Source of the DNA: an uncultured Elusimicrobiales bacterium
GTDB lineage: Bacteria; Elusimicrobiota; Elusimicrobia; Elusimicrobiales; Elusimicrobiaceae
Direction: 5' to 3'
NCBI GenBank assembly: GCA_944322775.1
Contig: CALUQA010000069.1
Span: forward strand, 1-11,843
DNA: 11,843 nucleotides
The notes under the pieces are model-generated. The model worked only from the letters and a program-made list of their open reading frames with translations. It was not told the DNA's origin and did no database searches. The first letter of the stretch is position 1. The number at the start of each line of letters is the position of its first letter. The translations under genes and the position numbers were made by a program. Positions 6,838 through 11,843 of the stretch are shown in pieces.

Positions 6838-7716
6838 ATGAAAAAATTAACTCCGCAAGAAGAACAAATTATTTTGCATAAGGGAACGGAAGCCCCTTTT
6901 TCCGGCAAGTTTTATCGCCACCATCAAAAAGGCGTTTACATTTGCCGCCGATGTGGGGCGCCGCTTTACCGCTCCGAAAATAAATTTGACAGCGGCTGCG
7001 GCTGGCCCAGCTTTGACGAAGAAATTAAAGGCGCCGTAAAACGCACCCCAGACCCCGATGGCCTGCGCACCGAAATTTCCTGCGCGCATTGCGGGGGGCA
7101 TTTGGGCCATGTGTTTGAAGGCGAAGGATTTACCGCCAAAAACACCCGCCATTGTGTTAACTCGCTATCCCTGGATTTTGTGCCGGAACAGGCAGCAGAC
7201 ACACAAGAAAGCACCCCCGCCGCTGCTTCCCCTTTGCAAACGGCTGTGTTTGCAGGCGGCTGTTTTTGGGGCGTGGAACACCTGATGGCCCAGCAAAACG
7301 GCGTAAAAGAAATTCAATGCGGCTACACCGGCGGACATGTATCGCACCCCACCTATGAGCAGGTTTGCAGTGGTAAAACCGGCCATTACGAAGCCGTGCG
7401 TATCGTCTTTGACCCAAAGCTCGTCAGCTATGAAACATTGGCTAAACTGTTTTTTGAAATTCACGACCCTACCCAGGCAGACGGACAAGGACCCGACATT
7501 GGTGCGCAGTATCGTTCGGTCGTGTTTTACGCAGATGAGCAGCAAAAGCAGACCGCCCAAAAACTAATAAGTATCCTTCAAAGCAAGGGGCTGGCAGTTA
7601 AAACGCAATTGTTGCCTTTGCAGGCCTTTTGGCCGGCGGAAGATTACCACCAGCATTATTATCAGCGCAAAGGCACGCAGCCTTATTGCCACAGCCGGGT
7701 TAAACGCTTTGACTGA
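6838..7716 (+). CDS. msrAB: Bifunctional methionine sulfoxide reductase, MsrB-MsrA fusion
   Basis: Reduces both stereoisomers of methionine sulfoxide (MsrB the R form, MsrA the S form), repairing oxidised proteins. The MsrB domain is first (about 1-116). Zinc ligands are Cys36/Cys39 (CRRC) and Cys82/Cys85 (CAHC), the resolving cysteine is probably Cys54 in SGCGWPSF, and the catalytic cysteine is Cys106 in RHCVNSLSL. A linker of about 17 residues rich in Ala, Thr and Ser joins the MsrA domain (about 135-292). MsrA has catalytic Cys142 in GGCFWG, TGHYEAV (181-187) and DYHQHYY, with Cys284 near the end as a likely resolving residue. The order B-A is the reverse of the PilB-type A-B arrangement. 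There is no signal peptide, so it should be cytoplasmic and use thioredoxin. It is monocistronic with its own extended -10 promoter. Confidence 0.96.
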   Translation: MKKLTPQEEQIILHKGTEAPFSGKFYRHHQKGVYICRRCGAPLYRSENKFDSGCGWPSFDEEIKGAVKRTPDPDGLRTEISCAHCGGHLGHVFEGEGFTAKNTRHCVNSLSLDFVPEQAADTQESTPAAASPLQTAVFAGGCFWGVEHLMAQQNGVKEIQCGYTGGHVSHPTYEQVCSGKTGHYEAVRIVFDPKLVSYETLAKLFFEIHDPTQADGQGPDIGAQYRSVVFYADEQQKQTAQKLISILQSKGLAVKTQLLPLQAFWPAEDYHQHYYQRKGTQPYCHSRVKRFD

Positions 7717-7949
7717 TTTTCCCCGTCACGTAAAAAATTAAAACCGGGCAAGCACACTGCACGTGGGGCGGACGTTGGCGCCATAGGTCGGGAACACATT
7801 TAGACAAAACTATTTTCTGGCTCTAACCTTTTTCCCCCGCACTTACCGGCACCAAAGCCAGCTCTCCCTTTGAGCCACACGTTGTGATGAGGGCCCCGCC
7901 CGTACTTGCTTGATATGATCCCGCTTTTTGCACGATTTTATACAAACAA
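7717..7949. other. Intergenic stretch with no recognised gene
   Basis: This 233-base stretch separates the Msr gene from the bidirectional terminator. No credible coding frame, tRNA or known RNA motif is seen on either strand. It is GC-rich in patches, with short inverted pairs such as CCCCGTCACGT against ACGTGGGGCGG (imperfect) and GCTC/GAGC. It could be decayed sequence or the 3' region of the Msr transcript. Confidence 0.4.
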
Positions 7950-7977
7950 AAACCCCGTATCTTGCGATACGGGGTTT
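7950..7977. terminator. Perfect bidirectional terminator at the host/element boundary
   Basis: AAACCCCGTATC (7950-7961) and GATACGGGGTTT (7966-7977) pair perfectly over 12 bases around TTGC, with A-rich and T-rich flanks. It can end transcripts from the Msr gene on the left and from the integrase operon on the right. It probably marks the last host feature before the integrated element. Confidence 0.9.
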
Positions 7978-8018
7978 AAATGGCGCCCTCTAGGCGATAT
8001 GAGTATTATTCCTGTTTC

Positions 8019-8059
8019 TGTATAGTAAAGTAAAAAAATATGTACTTTTTCACTATACA
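8019..8059. repeat. Inverted repeat between host terminator and integrase
   Basis: TGTATAGT (8019-8026) and ACTATACA (8052-8059) are perfect complements. Inside them AAAGTA (8027-8032) pairs with TACTTT (8043-8048). Downstream of an integrase gene this is a place for an attachment site or integrase-binding sites. No T run follows, so a terminator is less likely. Confidence 0.6.
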
Positions 8060-8114
8060 AAAGCACTCTTTTATTTCCTTCCGCGTTCCTCTCTGCTGAT
8101 TTAAAACATTATTT

Positions 8115-8137
8115 TTTTTACTACAATTTTTACTACA
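8115..8137. repeat. Tandem TTTTTACTACA repeat over the integrase stop codon
   Basis: TTTTTACTACA occurs at 8115-8125 and again at 8127-8137, exactly 12 bases apart. On the minus strand both read TGTAGTAAAAA, similar to the arms of the inverted repeat at 8019-8059 (TGTATAGTRAA). They may be integrase arm-type binding sites; this is inferred from position and likeness only. Confidence 0.5.
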
Positions 8138-9230
8138 GCACCGGCAGTTTGGCCACAGCCCCCGCCAAAGTGACAGGGGATAGGTGGGCATAAATTTCGG
8201 TGGTCTTTATGCTGCTGTGCCCCAACAGTTTGGAAACGGTGTATAAGTCCACCCCGTTTTGCACCAAATGGCTGGCAAACGTGTGGCGCAGTTTGTGCAC
8301 GTTTCCGCTTAAGCCGCATTTTTTGACTATTTTATCCCTAAAATAGGTAGTTATGCTGTCAACGCTAAGCCTATCCCCATACACGTCGTAAAGCACATAG
8401 GGGCCGCGTTTGGGGAGTTTTTGCAAATGGGCTTTAAGGTCTTCTGCCAAAGGGATATCCCTACATTCATAATCTTTAGGGGTCCAGTCTTTCTTGGGTG
8501 TAATAGAGAGAATGCCTTTGCCGAAATCTATATCCGACCACATCAGATTTTGCATTTCCCCCCTGCGCAGGCCGGCACGGGCCCCCAACAGAATAATTGT
8601 TTGCCAGGGCGGGCGTTTTTCCGGAGGGAATTGGGCAGCCAGCACGCGGGTATAGTCCAACATTTGCGTTAATTCGGCCGGGGTGAAAAACTCTACGCGG
8701 CCTTTGGGGGTTTTAAATTTGCTAATAAGACGCCAATTTTGCGCCGGTACCAATCCCCAGGCTTCGGCCTTCCGCATAATCATTTTGACGCTTTGCAGGG
8801 TACGGTTTATACCGTGCGGGCCCAGCACTCCTCGTAAACGGGGATATTTTTTGCGGTCGGTAGGGCGGACGCGTTCCGTGCGGTTTTTAAGCCACGTTTT
8901 AAACTCGTCCAGTAAGGCCGGGGAAATTTCCGTCAAGTCTTTTATGGGGTGAAATTCTTGTAAGTATTCTAAAGACAGTGCGTCCCGTTTTACTGTTTTG
9001 TCTGATTTATTGGCCTTGGCCCAAGCCATATATTTTTCGGCAAAGGCTTGGAAAGGCGTATCCCCGTATTTGGAGCGGGATTTGGCTTCTGCCTTTATGT
9101 CTGCCAGCATGCGCTGGGCCGCCGCCTTGTTTTCGCACAAGGCGTACTGCTTGCGCTTGCCGTTAATCATAACAGACCCCCAATATACCGGGGATCCGGC
9201 GCGCTTATAGACAGAAGGGAGTTTGGGCAT
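8133..9230 (-). CDS. Phage-type tyrosine recombinase/integrase
   Basis: Site-specific recombinase that inserts and excises the element; 365 residues, usual for phage integrases. The N-terminal part (1-55) looks like a small arm-type DNA-binding domain (VYWGSVMINGKRKQY). Residues about 57-160 form the SAM-like core-binding domain, and about 178-365 the catalytic domain. The catalytic set is complete: Arg222 in GARAGLRRGE, a lysine at 246 or 247 in the beta-hairpin ITPKKDW, His312-x-x-Arg315 in HKLRHTFAS, His338 in LLGHSS, and the nucleophile Tyr347 in TTEIYAHL. It is the last gene of the repressor operon, six bases after the small membrane ORF. It has no clear Shine-Dalgarno and may be coupled, or use a weak -10-like TAAAAT at 9247-9242. 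The protein ends at the repeats that probably belong to the att region. Confidence 0.95.
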   Translation of the reverse strand: MPKLPSVYKRAGSPVYWGSVMINGKRKQYALCENKAAAQRMLADIKAEAKSRSKYGDTPFQAFAEKYMAWAKANKSDKTVKRDALSLEYLQEFHPIKDLTEISPALLDEFKTWLKNRTERVRPTDRKKYPRLRGVLGPHGINRTLQSVKMIMRKAEAWGLVPAQNWRLISKFKTPKGRVEFFTPAELTQMLDYTRVLAAQFPPEKRPPWQTIILLGARAGLRRGEMQNLMWSDIDFGKGILSITPKKDWTPKDYECRDIPLAEDLKAHLQKLPKRGPYVLYDVYGDRLSVDSITTYFRDKIVKKCGLSGNVHKLRHTFASHLVQNGVDLYTVSKLLGHSSIKTTEIYAHLSPVTLAGAVAKLPVL

Positions 9231-9236
9231 AGCCGA

Positions 9237-9439
9237 TTAATATTTTAAGTAATAAATATCTCTTTGTATGCTGTCTATCTTGCTTGAAATGCTATTTATT
9301 TCCCAAGACACATCGTTGTTTCTGATTTCTTTTTTAATCCACAGTTTTGTAAAAACAATACAATCGACATAGCCAATAAAACACAAATCATTTTATTGTT
9401 TTTAATATATTCTTTTATTTCTATAAAAATATTTTTCAT
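9237..9439 (-). pseudogene. Small membrane protein gene, frameshifted at a T run
   Basis: The ATG at 9439 has a good GAGGA ribosome binding site overlapping the nuclease stop codon. As written the frame gives 47 residues (stop at 9296-9298): a basic head, one membrane helix (ICVLLAMSIVLFL), then an unremarkable tail. In the -1 frame the sequence stays open from the helix to a stop at 9237, reading TKLWIKKEIRNNDVSWEI and an amphipathic tail ending DIYYLKY, six bases before the integrase ATG. Adding one T to the TTTTT run at 9355-9351 joins the halves into a coherent protein of about 67 residues with one membrane helix and a charged, coiled-coil-like tail. A real mutation, a sequencing error or programmed slippage would all fit. 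The function is not recognised. Confidence 0.5.
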
Positions 9440-9448
9440 ATTTTTTCC

Positions 9449-9871
9449 TCATTTTTTTCCACCGTCATAGGGCACACCGTGCCCGTTGTTTATTAATTCT
9501 TCGGCAAGGTTTTTGCCGTTTACCTTCACATCGCACAGAAGACGGAAATATTTATCCCGCCCACAGTTGCGCAGCAGTATTTTGCCGCTTTTTAAAAAAT
9601 CTTTTGTAAAGGCTTTTGCGGCTTTGGCCGCGGTCTTGGTTTCTTTGGTGCCGCCGCGCATTTCGGGGCAGTCCACCCCGCGCACCCGTACGGGAATGGC
9701 TTTGCAGAATACAGGATATCGGCAAGAGAGATATACTTTAAAAGTGTCCCCGTCATAGACGGAAGCCAGGGACACTTTATTAAAGTTTTGCAATTCTACT
9801 GCTTCACAAAATCCATAGGCGGAATATACAGATAAAGCAACAGCCAGGACTATTTTAATTCTTCGTAGCAT
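9449..9871 (-). CDS. Secreted SNase-like (thermonuclease family) nuclease
   Basis: A 140-residue Ca-dependent nuclease of the staphylococcal nuclease fold with an N-terminal signal peptide (residues 1 to about 20-24, RRIKIVLAVALSVYSAYG). Active-site residues are in place: Asp40 and Asp42 in VYDGDTF for calcium, Arg62, Asp67 and Glu70 in VRVRGVDCPE, and Arg110 in DKYFRLLCDV. These correspond to Arg35, Asp40, Glu43 and Arg87 of the S. aureus enzyme. Six cysteines, including Cys50/Cys56 and Cys103/Cys113, suggest disulfides outside the cytoplasm. The start overlaps the lipoprotein end by 22 bases. It should cut DNA or RNA in the periplasm or outside, for example incoming phage DNA, which fits its place between a repressor and an integrase. 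That role is inference. Confidence 0.87.
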   Translation of the reverse strand: MLRRIKIVLAVALSVYSAYGFCEAVELQNFNKVSLASVYDGDTFKVYLSCRYPVFCKAIPVRVRGVDCPEMRGGTKETKTAAKAAKAFTKDFLKSGKILLRNCGRDKYFRLLCDVKVNGKNLAEELINNGHGVPYDGGKK

Positions 9872-10380
9872 TGATTATATCTTTCTACAATAGAATTAAA
9901 GGTTTCTTGTTGTTCGGCAGAGCCTGTTTTTAAAACATTATAATAGCCGAACGAAATATCGTCGTTGGTGTAGTTTTTGATAAGTCTTAAGCCCATATCT
10001 CTTGCCGTTATTTGAAAGGCCGCAAATTCTTCCGGAAGATTTCTTGTTTCATAAGCGGTAGCCCACATTAATTTATAAGGGGTTAAGTCCAAGGCTTTGG
10101 CTTTTGCAAACGAGGCCGCCATTTCATAACCCGTCCATTTATTTGTGTCGCATTTCTCGGTCAATAAAGTCTGAAGGGCTTTGTCAAATTTATTTTTTGC
10201 TTCTTCTTTTGCGGCTTTTTCTTCGGCTTCGTATTTTATTTTTGCGGCGGCGGTGGCTTCTTCCTCGGTTTTCACAGGTGTATCTAAACGATAAGATTTG
10301 CCATTATATTGACCAAAATTATAAGAAGCGCACCCTGTTAATACGGCGGCAGCAAAAAAAAAAAAAAACATCTTTTTCAT
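9850..10380 (-). CDS. Phage-encoded lipoprotein with a poly-T signal peptide
   Basis: A 176-residue predicted lipoprotein. Residues 1-17 are MKKMFFFFFAAAVLTGC, a short basic head, a hydrophobic stretch and the lipobox LTGC with the lipidated Cys17, so it should be anchored in the membrane. Residues about 37-80 are rich in Ala, Glu and Lys and likely form a long helix or coiled coil. The rest is soluble and ends with YNQCYEELK. No enzyme motif is recognised. The start at 10380 was chosen because AAGGGGG lies just before it and the signal peptide begins there; an upstream in-frame ATG at 10434 lies inside the repressor gene. It is second in the operon, 11 bases after the repressor. Five Phe codons are an unbroken run of 15 T, so slippage could switch it off. 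An exclusion role is possible but unproven. Confidence 0.8.
   Translation of the reverse strand: MKKMFFFFFAAAVLTGCASYNFGQYNGKSYRLDTPVKTEEEATAAAKIKYEAEEKAAKEEAKNKFDKALQTLLTEKCDTNKWTGYEMAASFAKAKALDLTPYKLMWATAYETRNLPEEFAAFQITARDMGLRLIKNYTNDDISFGYYNVLKTGSAEQQETFNSIVERYNQCYEELK
10354..10368 (-). repeat. Homopolymer run of 15 T in the lipoprotein coding strand
   Basis: Fifteen T in a row on the minus strand encode Phe5-Phe9 of the lipoprotein signal peptide. Runs of this length slip readily during replication, so cells should differ in run length. Gain or loss of one base changes the frame right after the start. Confidence 0.9.
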
Positions 10381-10391
10381 ATATTTCCCCC

Positions 10392-11048
10392 TTACATTAA
10401 ACCAAGCCAGTTTTCTTTGTCTTGGCGGCTCCAAGAGCCGATAATCAGCCCAACGATCGTCAGTTCCTTGGGCGTGAACGGCTTATATTTCGGGTTAGTG
10501 GAGCAAAGTTGAATGGTGCCGTCCTTTAACTTCTTAATTACCTTCATGCACACGCCGTTTTCCGTCTTTACTACCATGGCGCGGCCGTGCATGGGCACTT
10601 CCGTCTTTCTAATTACGCAATAGTCGCCCAGGTGGAGTTTGGGCTCCAAACTGTCGCCATTGCATTTAACTACAAAATCGGCTCCCGGGAATACCCAGCG
10701 GGGGATATCCCAGAAGGTTTCCACGTCGGCGTCGGAAAAGTCCGGCAGGCCGGCGGGAACATCGGCAAGGATAGGCAGGGAAATGGTGTTTTTATCCGTC
10801 AAAGGGGTTACGCGCAGAGAGCGGGAAAATTCTTTATCTTCAATGCCAAAGGCGGCTTTGACTTCGCGTTCATCAACGCCGAATAGTTTGGTCATTTTTT
10901 TTATATTTTCTTCGCTGGGGTTTGTGCGTCCGTTGACCCAGTCTGAAACGTTGCCAGTGCTTACATTAAGAGCATGCGCAATTTTGCTCTGCGAACCTCT
11001 TAAAATTCCGCCATTAAAATCTTTCAACAATTCTTCTAATGATTTCAT
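10392..11048 (-). CDS. Phage repressor, XRE helix-turn-helix plus S24 (LexA-like) peptidase domain
   Basis: CI-type lysogeny repressor, 218 residues. The N-terminal HTH (about 4-60) includes SQSKIAHALNVSTGNVSDWVNG, with the recognition helix near 31-40. A linker leads to the S24 domain (about 90-215). The self-cleavage site is Ala99-Gly100 in DVPAGLPD. The catalytic serine is Ser133 in CNGDSLEPKLHLGD and the general base is probably Lys169 in VCMKVI. It should bind operators in the divergent region and be cleaved on SOS induction through RecA. It heads the operon with the lipoprotein, nuclease, membrane peptide and integrase, so those genes are probably expressed in lysogens. A purine-rich GAAGAAAAC lies before the ATG. 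Its own promoter is not clear, but would overlap the operator repeats at 11103-11143. Confidence 0.93.
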   Translation of the reverse strand: MKSLEELLKDFNGGILRGSQSKIAHALNVSTGNVSDWVNGRTNPSEENIKKMTKLFGVDEREVKAAFGIEDKEFSRSLRVTPLTDKNTISLPILADVPAGLPDFSDADVETFWDIPRWVFPGADFVVKCNGDSLEPKLHLGDYCVIRKTEVPMHGRAMVVKTENGVCMKVIKKLKDGTIQLCSTNPKYKPFTPKELTIVGLIIGSWSRQDKENWLGLM

Positions 11049-11091
11049 TTTTTTGTTTTCTTCGTCGTAAAAAATTCAAACGGAAAAGCAC

Positions 11092-11120
11092 TTGACAAAA
11101 CACTGTAAAACTCGTAAACT
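11092..11120 (+). promoter_or_regulatory. Rightward early promoter (PR-like)
   Basis: A perfect TTGACA (11092-11097), exactly 17 bases of spacer and TAAACT (11115-11120; four of six) form a strong sigma-70-type promoter facing the early genes. Transcription should begin near 11127. The spacer and -10 are covered by operator-like repeats, so the repressor would block it in lysogens. Confidence 0.8.
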
Positions 11121-11143
11121 AACAGAGTAGCCAAGAGTTTTAC
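11103..11143. promoter_or_regulatory. Putative repressor operators in the divergent promoter region
   Basis: GTAAAACTC at 11105-11113 and its perfect complement GAGTTTTAC at 11135-11143 form a 9-base inverted repeat. A related half-site GTAAACT lies between them at 11114-11120. CTGT (11103-11106) and ACAG (11122-11125) also frame the -10. Such repeated half-sites between a CI-like repressor and a divergent promoter are the usual operator arrangement. Which half-sites pair as one operator is uncertain. Confidence 0.6.
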
Positions 11144-11369
11144 TTTTGGTTGCCAAATAAAAAAGCACAAAACAAAACAGTCTTACCGCGTTGCAACCTG
11201 CGAAAAGTACAACGCGAAAAACCGCCACAAAGGGCGGCAAACAAAGACAGTACGACACCACGCTAAAGATTTTGCGGGCAACCGTAAAAGAAACAAGTCT
11301 TTGTTTGCAAACCGATAGCAGGGCCCAAAGCCCAACCTTTCGCAGAGGTCGCTATCGGTTTTATTTTAA
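11127..11369 (+). ncRNA. Highly structured phage leader or small RNA of unknown class
   Basis: Transcribed from the PR-like promoter, this stretch shows consecutive perfect helices. H1 is CGCGTTG 11187-11193 with CAACGCG 11210-11216. H2 is CCGCC 11222-11226 with GGCGG 11233-11237. H3 has 12 pairs, GCAAACAAAGAC 11237-11248 with GTCTTTGTTTGC 11297-11308. H4 has 11 pairs, AAACCGATAGC 11309-11319 with GCTATCGGTTT 11351-11361. H4 encloses two small hairpins (GGGC/GCCC and ACCT/AGGT), making a three-way junction. H3 and H4 abut with no unpaired base, allowing coaxial stacking. GGTTGCC near 11147 can also pair with GGCAACC near 11277. The RNA ends in a U-rich tract. No match to a known riboswitch or RNA family was recognised, and no gene is supported between 11049 and 11400. 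Confidence 0.6.
11309..11367 (+). terminator. Terminator/attenuator closing the structured leader
   Basis: The 11-base stem (11309-11319 with 11351-11361) is followed by a TTTTATTTT tract (11359-11367 overlapping the stem end), about 34 bases before the early-gene ATG. It would stop most PR-like transcripts, so early genes may need readthrough or antitermination. The large loop holding two hairpins is unusual for a plain terminator. Confidence 0.6.
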
Positions 11370-11400
11370 CAAATTTAAGTTAGTTAAGGGGAAGAAGAAA

Positions 11401-11691
11401 ATGACTAGAAAGCAAAGGGAAAGTATGGCCCTTGAAAAACAACTTGGCGACGTAAGTTATTACACCCTGTGGGGAATGTGCGCGCAAATACCGGGGCGCA
11501 CGGCCGGAAGCCGCCTGTCCCCAAACCAGTTGCTCAAGTACGTCAAAGAGGGCTGCCCGTGCTTTGAGCACGCGGGCATGCTGCTTTTTGAAAAGGATTT
11601 GACCGGCTTTTATAATTGGCTGCGCCAGCGCAAGCCCTTGCGCCAAATAAAGGCTATGGCCCGCGCCGGCCGCATTTATGCAAGGAACTGA
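11401..11691 (+). CDS. Small phage early protein with MerR/excisionase-like HTH
   Basis: A 96-residue basic protein. Residues about 38-78 (RLSPNQLLKYVKEGCPCFEHAG, then LLFEKDLTGFYNWLRQRK) fit the excisionase/HTH_17 pattern: a helix-turn-helix reading LSPxxLxxYVKEGxP, a small beta wing, and an FxxxDLxxWL helix. Such proteins direct excision, act as early regulators or serve as DNA-binding adaptors. The start at 11401 is chosen for the AAGGGG ribosome binding site at 11387-11392; the frame is open further upstream but runs through the structured leader. It is the first gene behind the PR-like promoter and the attenuator-like stem. The exact role is uncertain; a terminase-small-subunit-like domain uses a similar fold. 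Confidence 0.7.
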   Translation: MTRKQRESMALEKQLGDVSYYTLWGMCAQIPGRTAGSRLSPNQLLKYVKEGCPCFEHAGMLLFEKDLTGFYNWLRQRKPLRQIKAMARAGRIYARN

Positions 11692-11692
11692 T

Positions 11693-11773
11693 ATGAACAA
11701 AACAGAATGGGTACTATGGACGTGCGGCATGGCGTACTGGCTGGGGCATTTGGCCGTATATCTTGCCAAATAG
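11693..11773 (+). CDS. 26-residue membrane microprotein
   Basis: ATG at 11693 follows the upstream stop by one base, with AGGA seven bases before it. It encodes MNKTEWVLWTCGMAYWLGHL and six more residues ending in a stop. The peptide is largely hydrophobic and Trp-rich, consistent with a single membrane segment. Very small membrane peptides are common in phage early regions, but no function is recognised. A longer frame overlaps it. Confidence 0.45.
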   Translation: MNKTEWVLWTCGMAYWLGHLAVYLAK

Positions 11774-11843
11774 ATTTGGGCGAGGGCACGCGTAAAAATG
11801 CTGACTGGGCGGCGGCCGCCTTGAACGTTTGGGCCGTGTCTGG
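11716..11843 (+). CDS. Possible gene running off the right edge
   Basis: A frame open from ATG at 11716 to the window end reads MDVRHGVLAGAFGRISCQID, then LGEGTRKNADWAAAALNVWA. The part from about 11776 (a TTG codon) looks more protein-like than the part overlapping the 26-residue ORF, so the true start may be TTG 11776 or elsewhere. No good ribosome binding site is seen for either. The product is unrecognised. Confidence 0.35.
   Translation, partial: MDVRHGVLAGAFGRISCQIDLGEGTRKNADWAAAALNVWAVS

Larger units (their letters stand above)
7978..11843. mobile_element. Left end of an integrated prophage or phage-like island
   Basis: A tyrosine integrase faces the host junction. A five-gene operon runs from a cleavable-type repressor into that integrase, and divergent early genes start beyond it with an HTH protein. 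This is the standard lysogeny-control end of a temperate phage. The genes at 9237-10380 are visibly richer in A and T than the host genes. The left edge is set just after the terminator at 7950-7977 and is approximate. The right end is outside the window, so no att pair can be matched. No structural or packaging genes are visible here, so a satellite or integrative element is also possible. Confidence 0.8.

Noticed and set aside
7717..8130. tRNA or tmRNA as integration target
   Set aside because: No cloverleaf, T-loop GGTTCRA or CCA-end pattern was found on either strand.
10381..10434. ATG at 10434 as lipoprotein start
   Set aside because: It lies inside the repressor gene and would bury the signal peptide and lipobox 18 residues in. 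The strong AAGGGGG sits before 10380.
11191..11400. Upstream extension of the 96-residue early protein
   Set aside because: The frame is open but has no ATG with a ribosome binding site, and it runs through perfect RNA stems and a terminator. The AAGGGG before 11401 decides the start.
1..11843. CRISPR array, insertion sequence or retron
   Set aside because: No regularly spaced repeats, transposase or reverse transcriptase are present.

Overview
The window looks like a bacterial chromosome with the left end of an integrated prophage or phage-like island. Positions 1 to about 7980 are host housekeeping and envelope genes; about 7980 to 11843 is the integrated element. A Gram-negative-type envelope is implied by a lipoprotein, a pilin-like protein and a DsbD-like exporter. 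The pilin-like protein (hydrophobic N-terminus, LPRYFFQLEK-type spine, C-terminal cysteine pair) and the mix of homologues suggest a gut Elusimicrobiota-type bacterium. That assignment is inference and was not tested.

Host, minus strand (1-3976): an M50 site-2-type protease, trpS and scpA are packed into one operon that runs off the left edge into a gene starting at position 4, probably scpB. Upstream lies a separately terminated ClC-family chloride/proton transporter. Host, plus strand (4036-7716): a MarC-family membrane protein and a thioredoxin-DsbD-like membrane protein are coupled. They are followed by a degenerate pilin-like gene with a perfect bidirectional terminator, then a fused MsrB-MsrA methionine sulfoxide reductase with its own promoter. 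Several host promoters carry an extended -10 of the form TGCTAnnnT, and two minus-strand genes appear to have leaderless mRNAs.

Element (about 7980-11843): right of a strong bidirectional terminator come repeats that may be the attachment or integrase-binding region. A minus-strand operon of five tightly spaced genes follows, read in the order repressor (XRE + S24 peptidase), lipoprotein, secreted SNase-like nuclease, small membrane protein (frameshifted at a T run), tyrosine integrase. The three genes between repressor and integrase have the layout of a lysogenic-conversion or superinfection-exclusion cassette. The lipoprotein signal peptide is encoded over a run of 15 T, a likely phase-variation switch.

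The divergent rightward promoter overlaps operator-like repeats. It drives a leader of about 240 nt packed with perfect helices and ending in an intrinsic terminator, before a small MerR/excisionase-like HTH gene and very small downstream ORFs. This leader looks like an undescribed structured phage RNA, either an attenuator or a free small RNA, and is the most novel element in the window.
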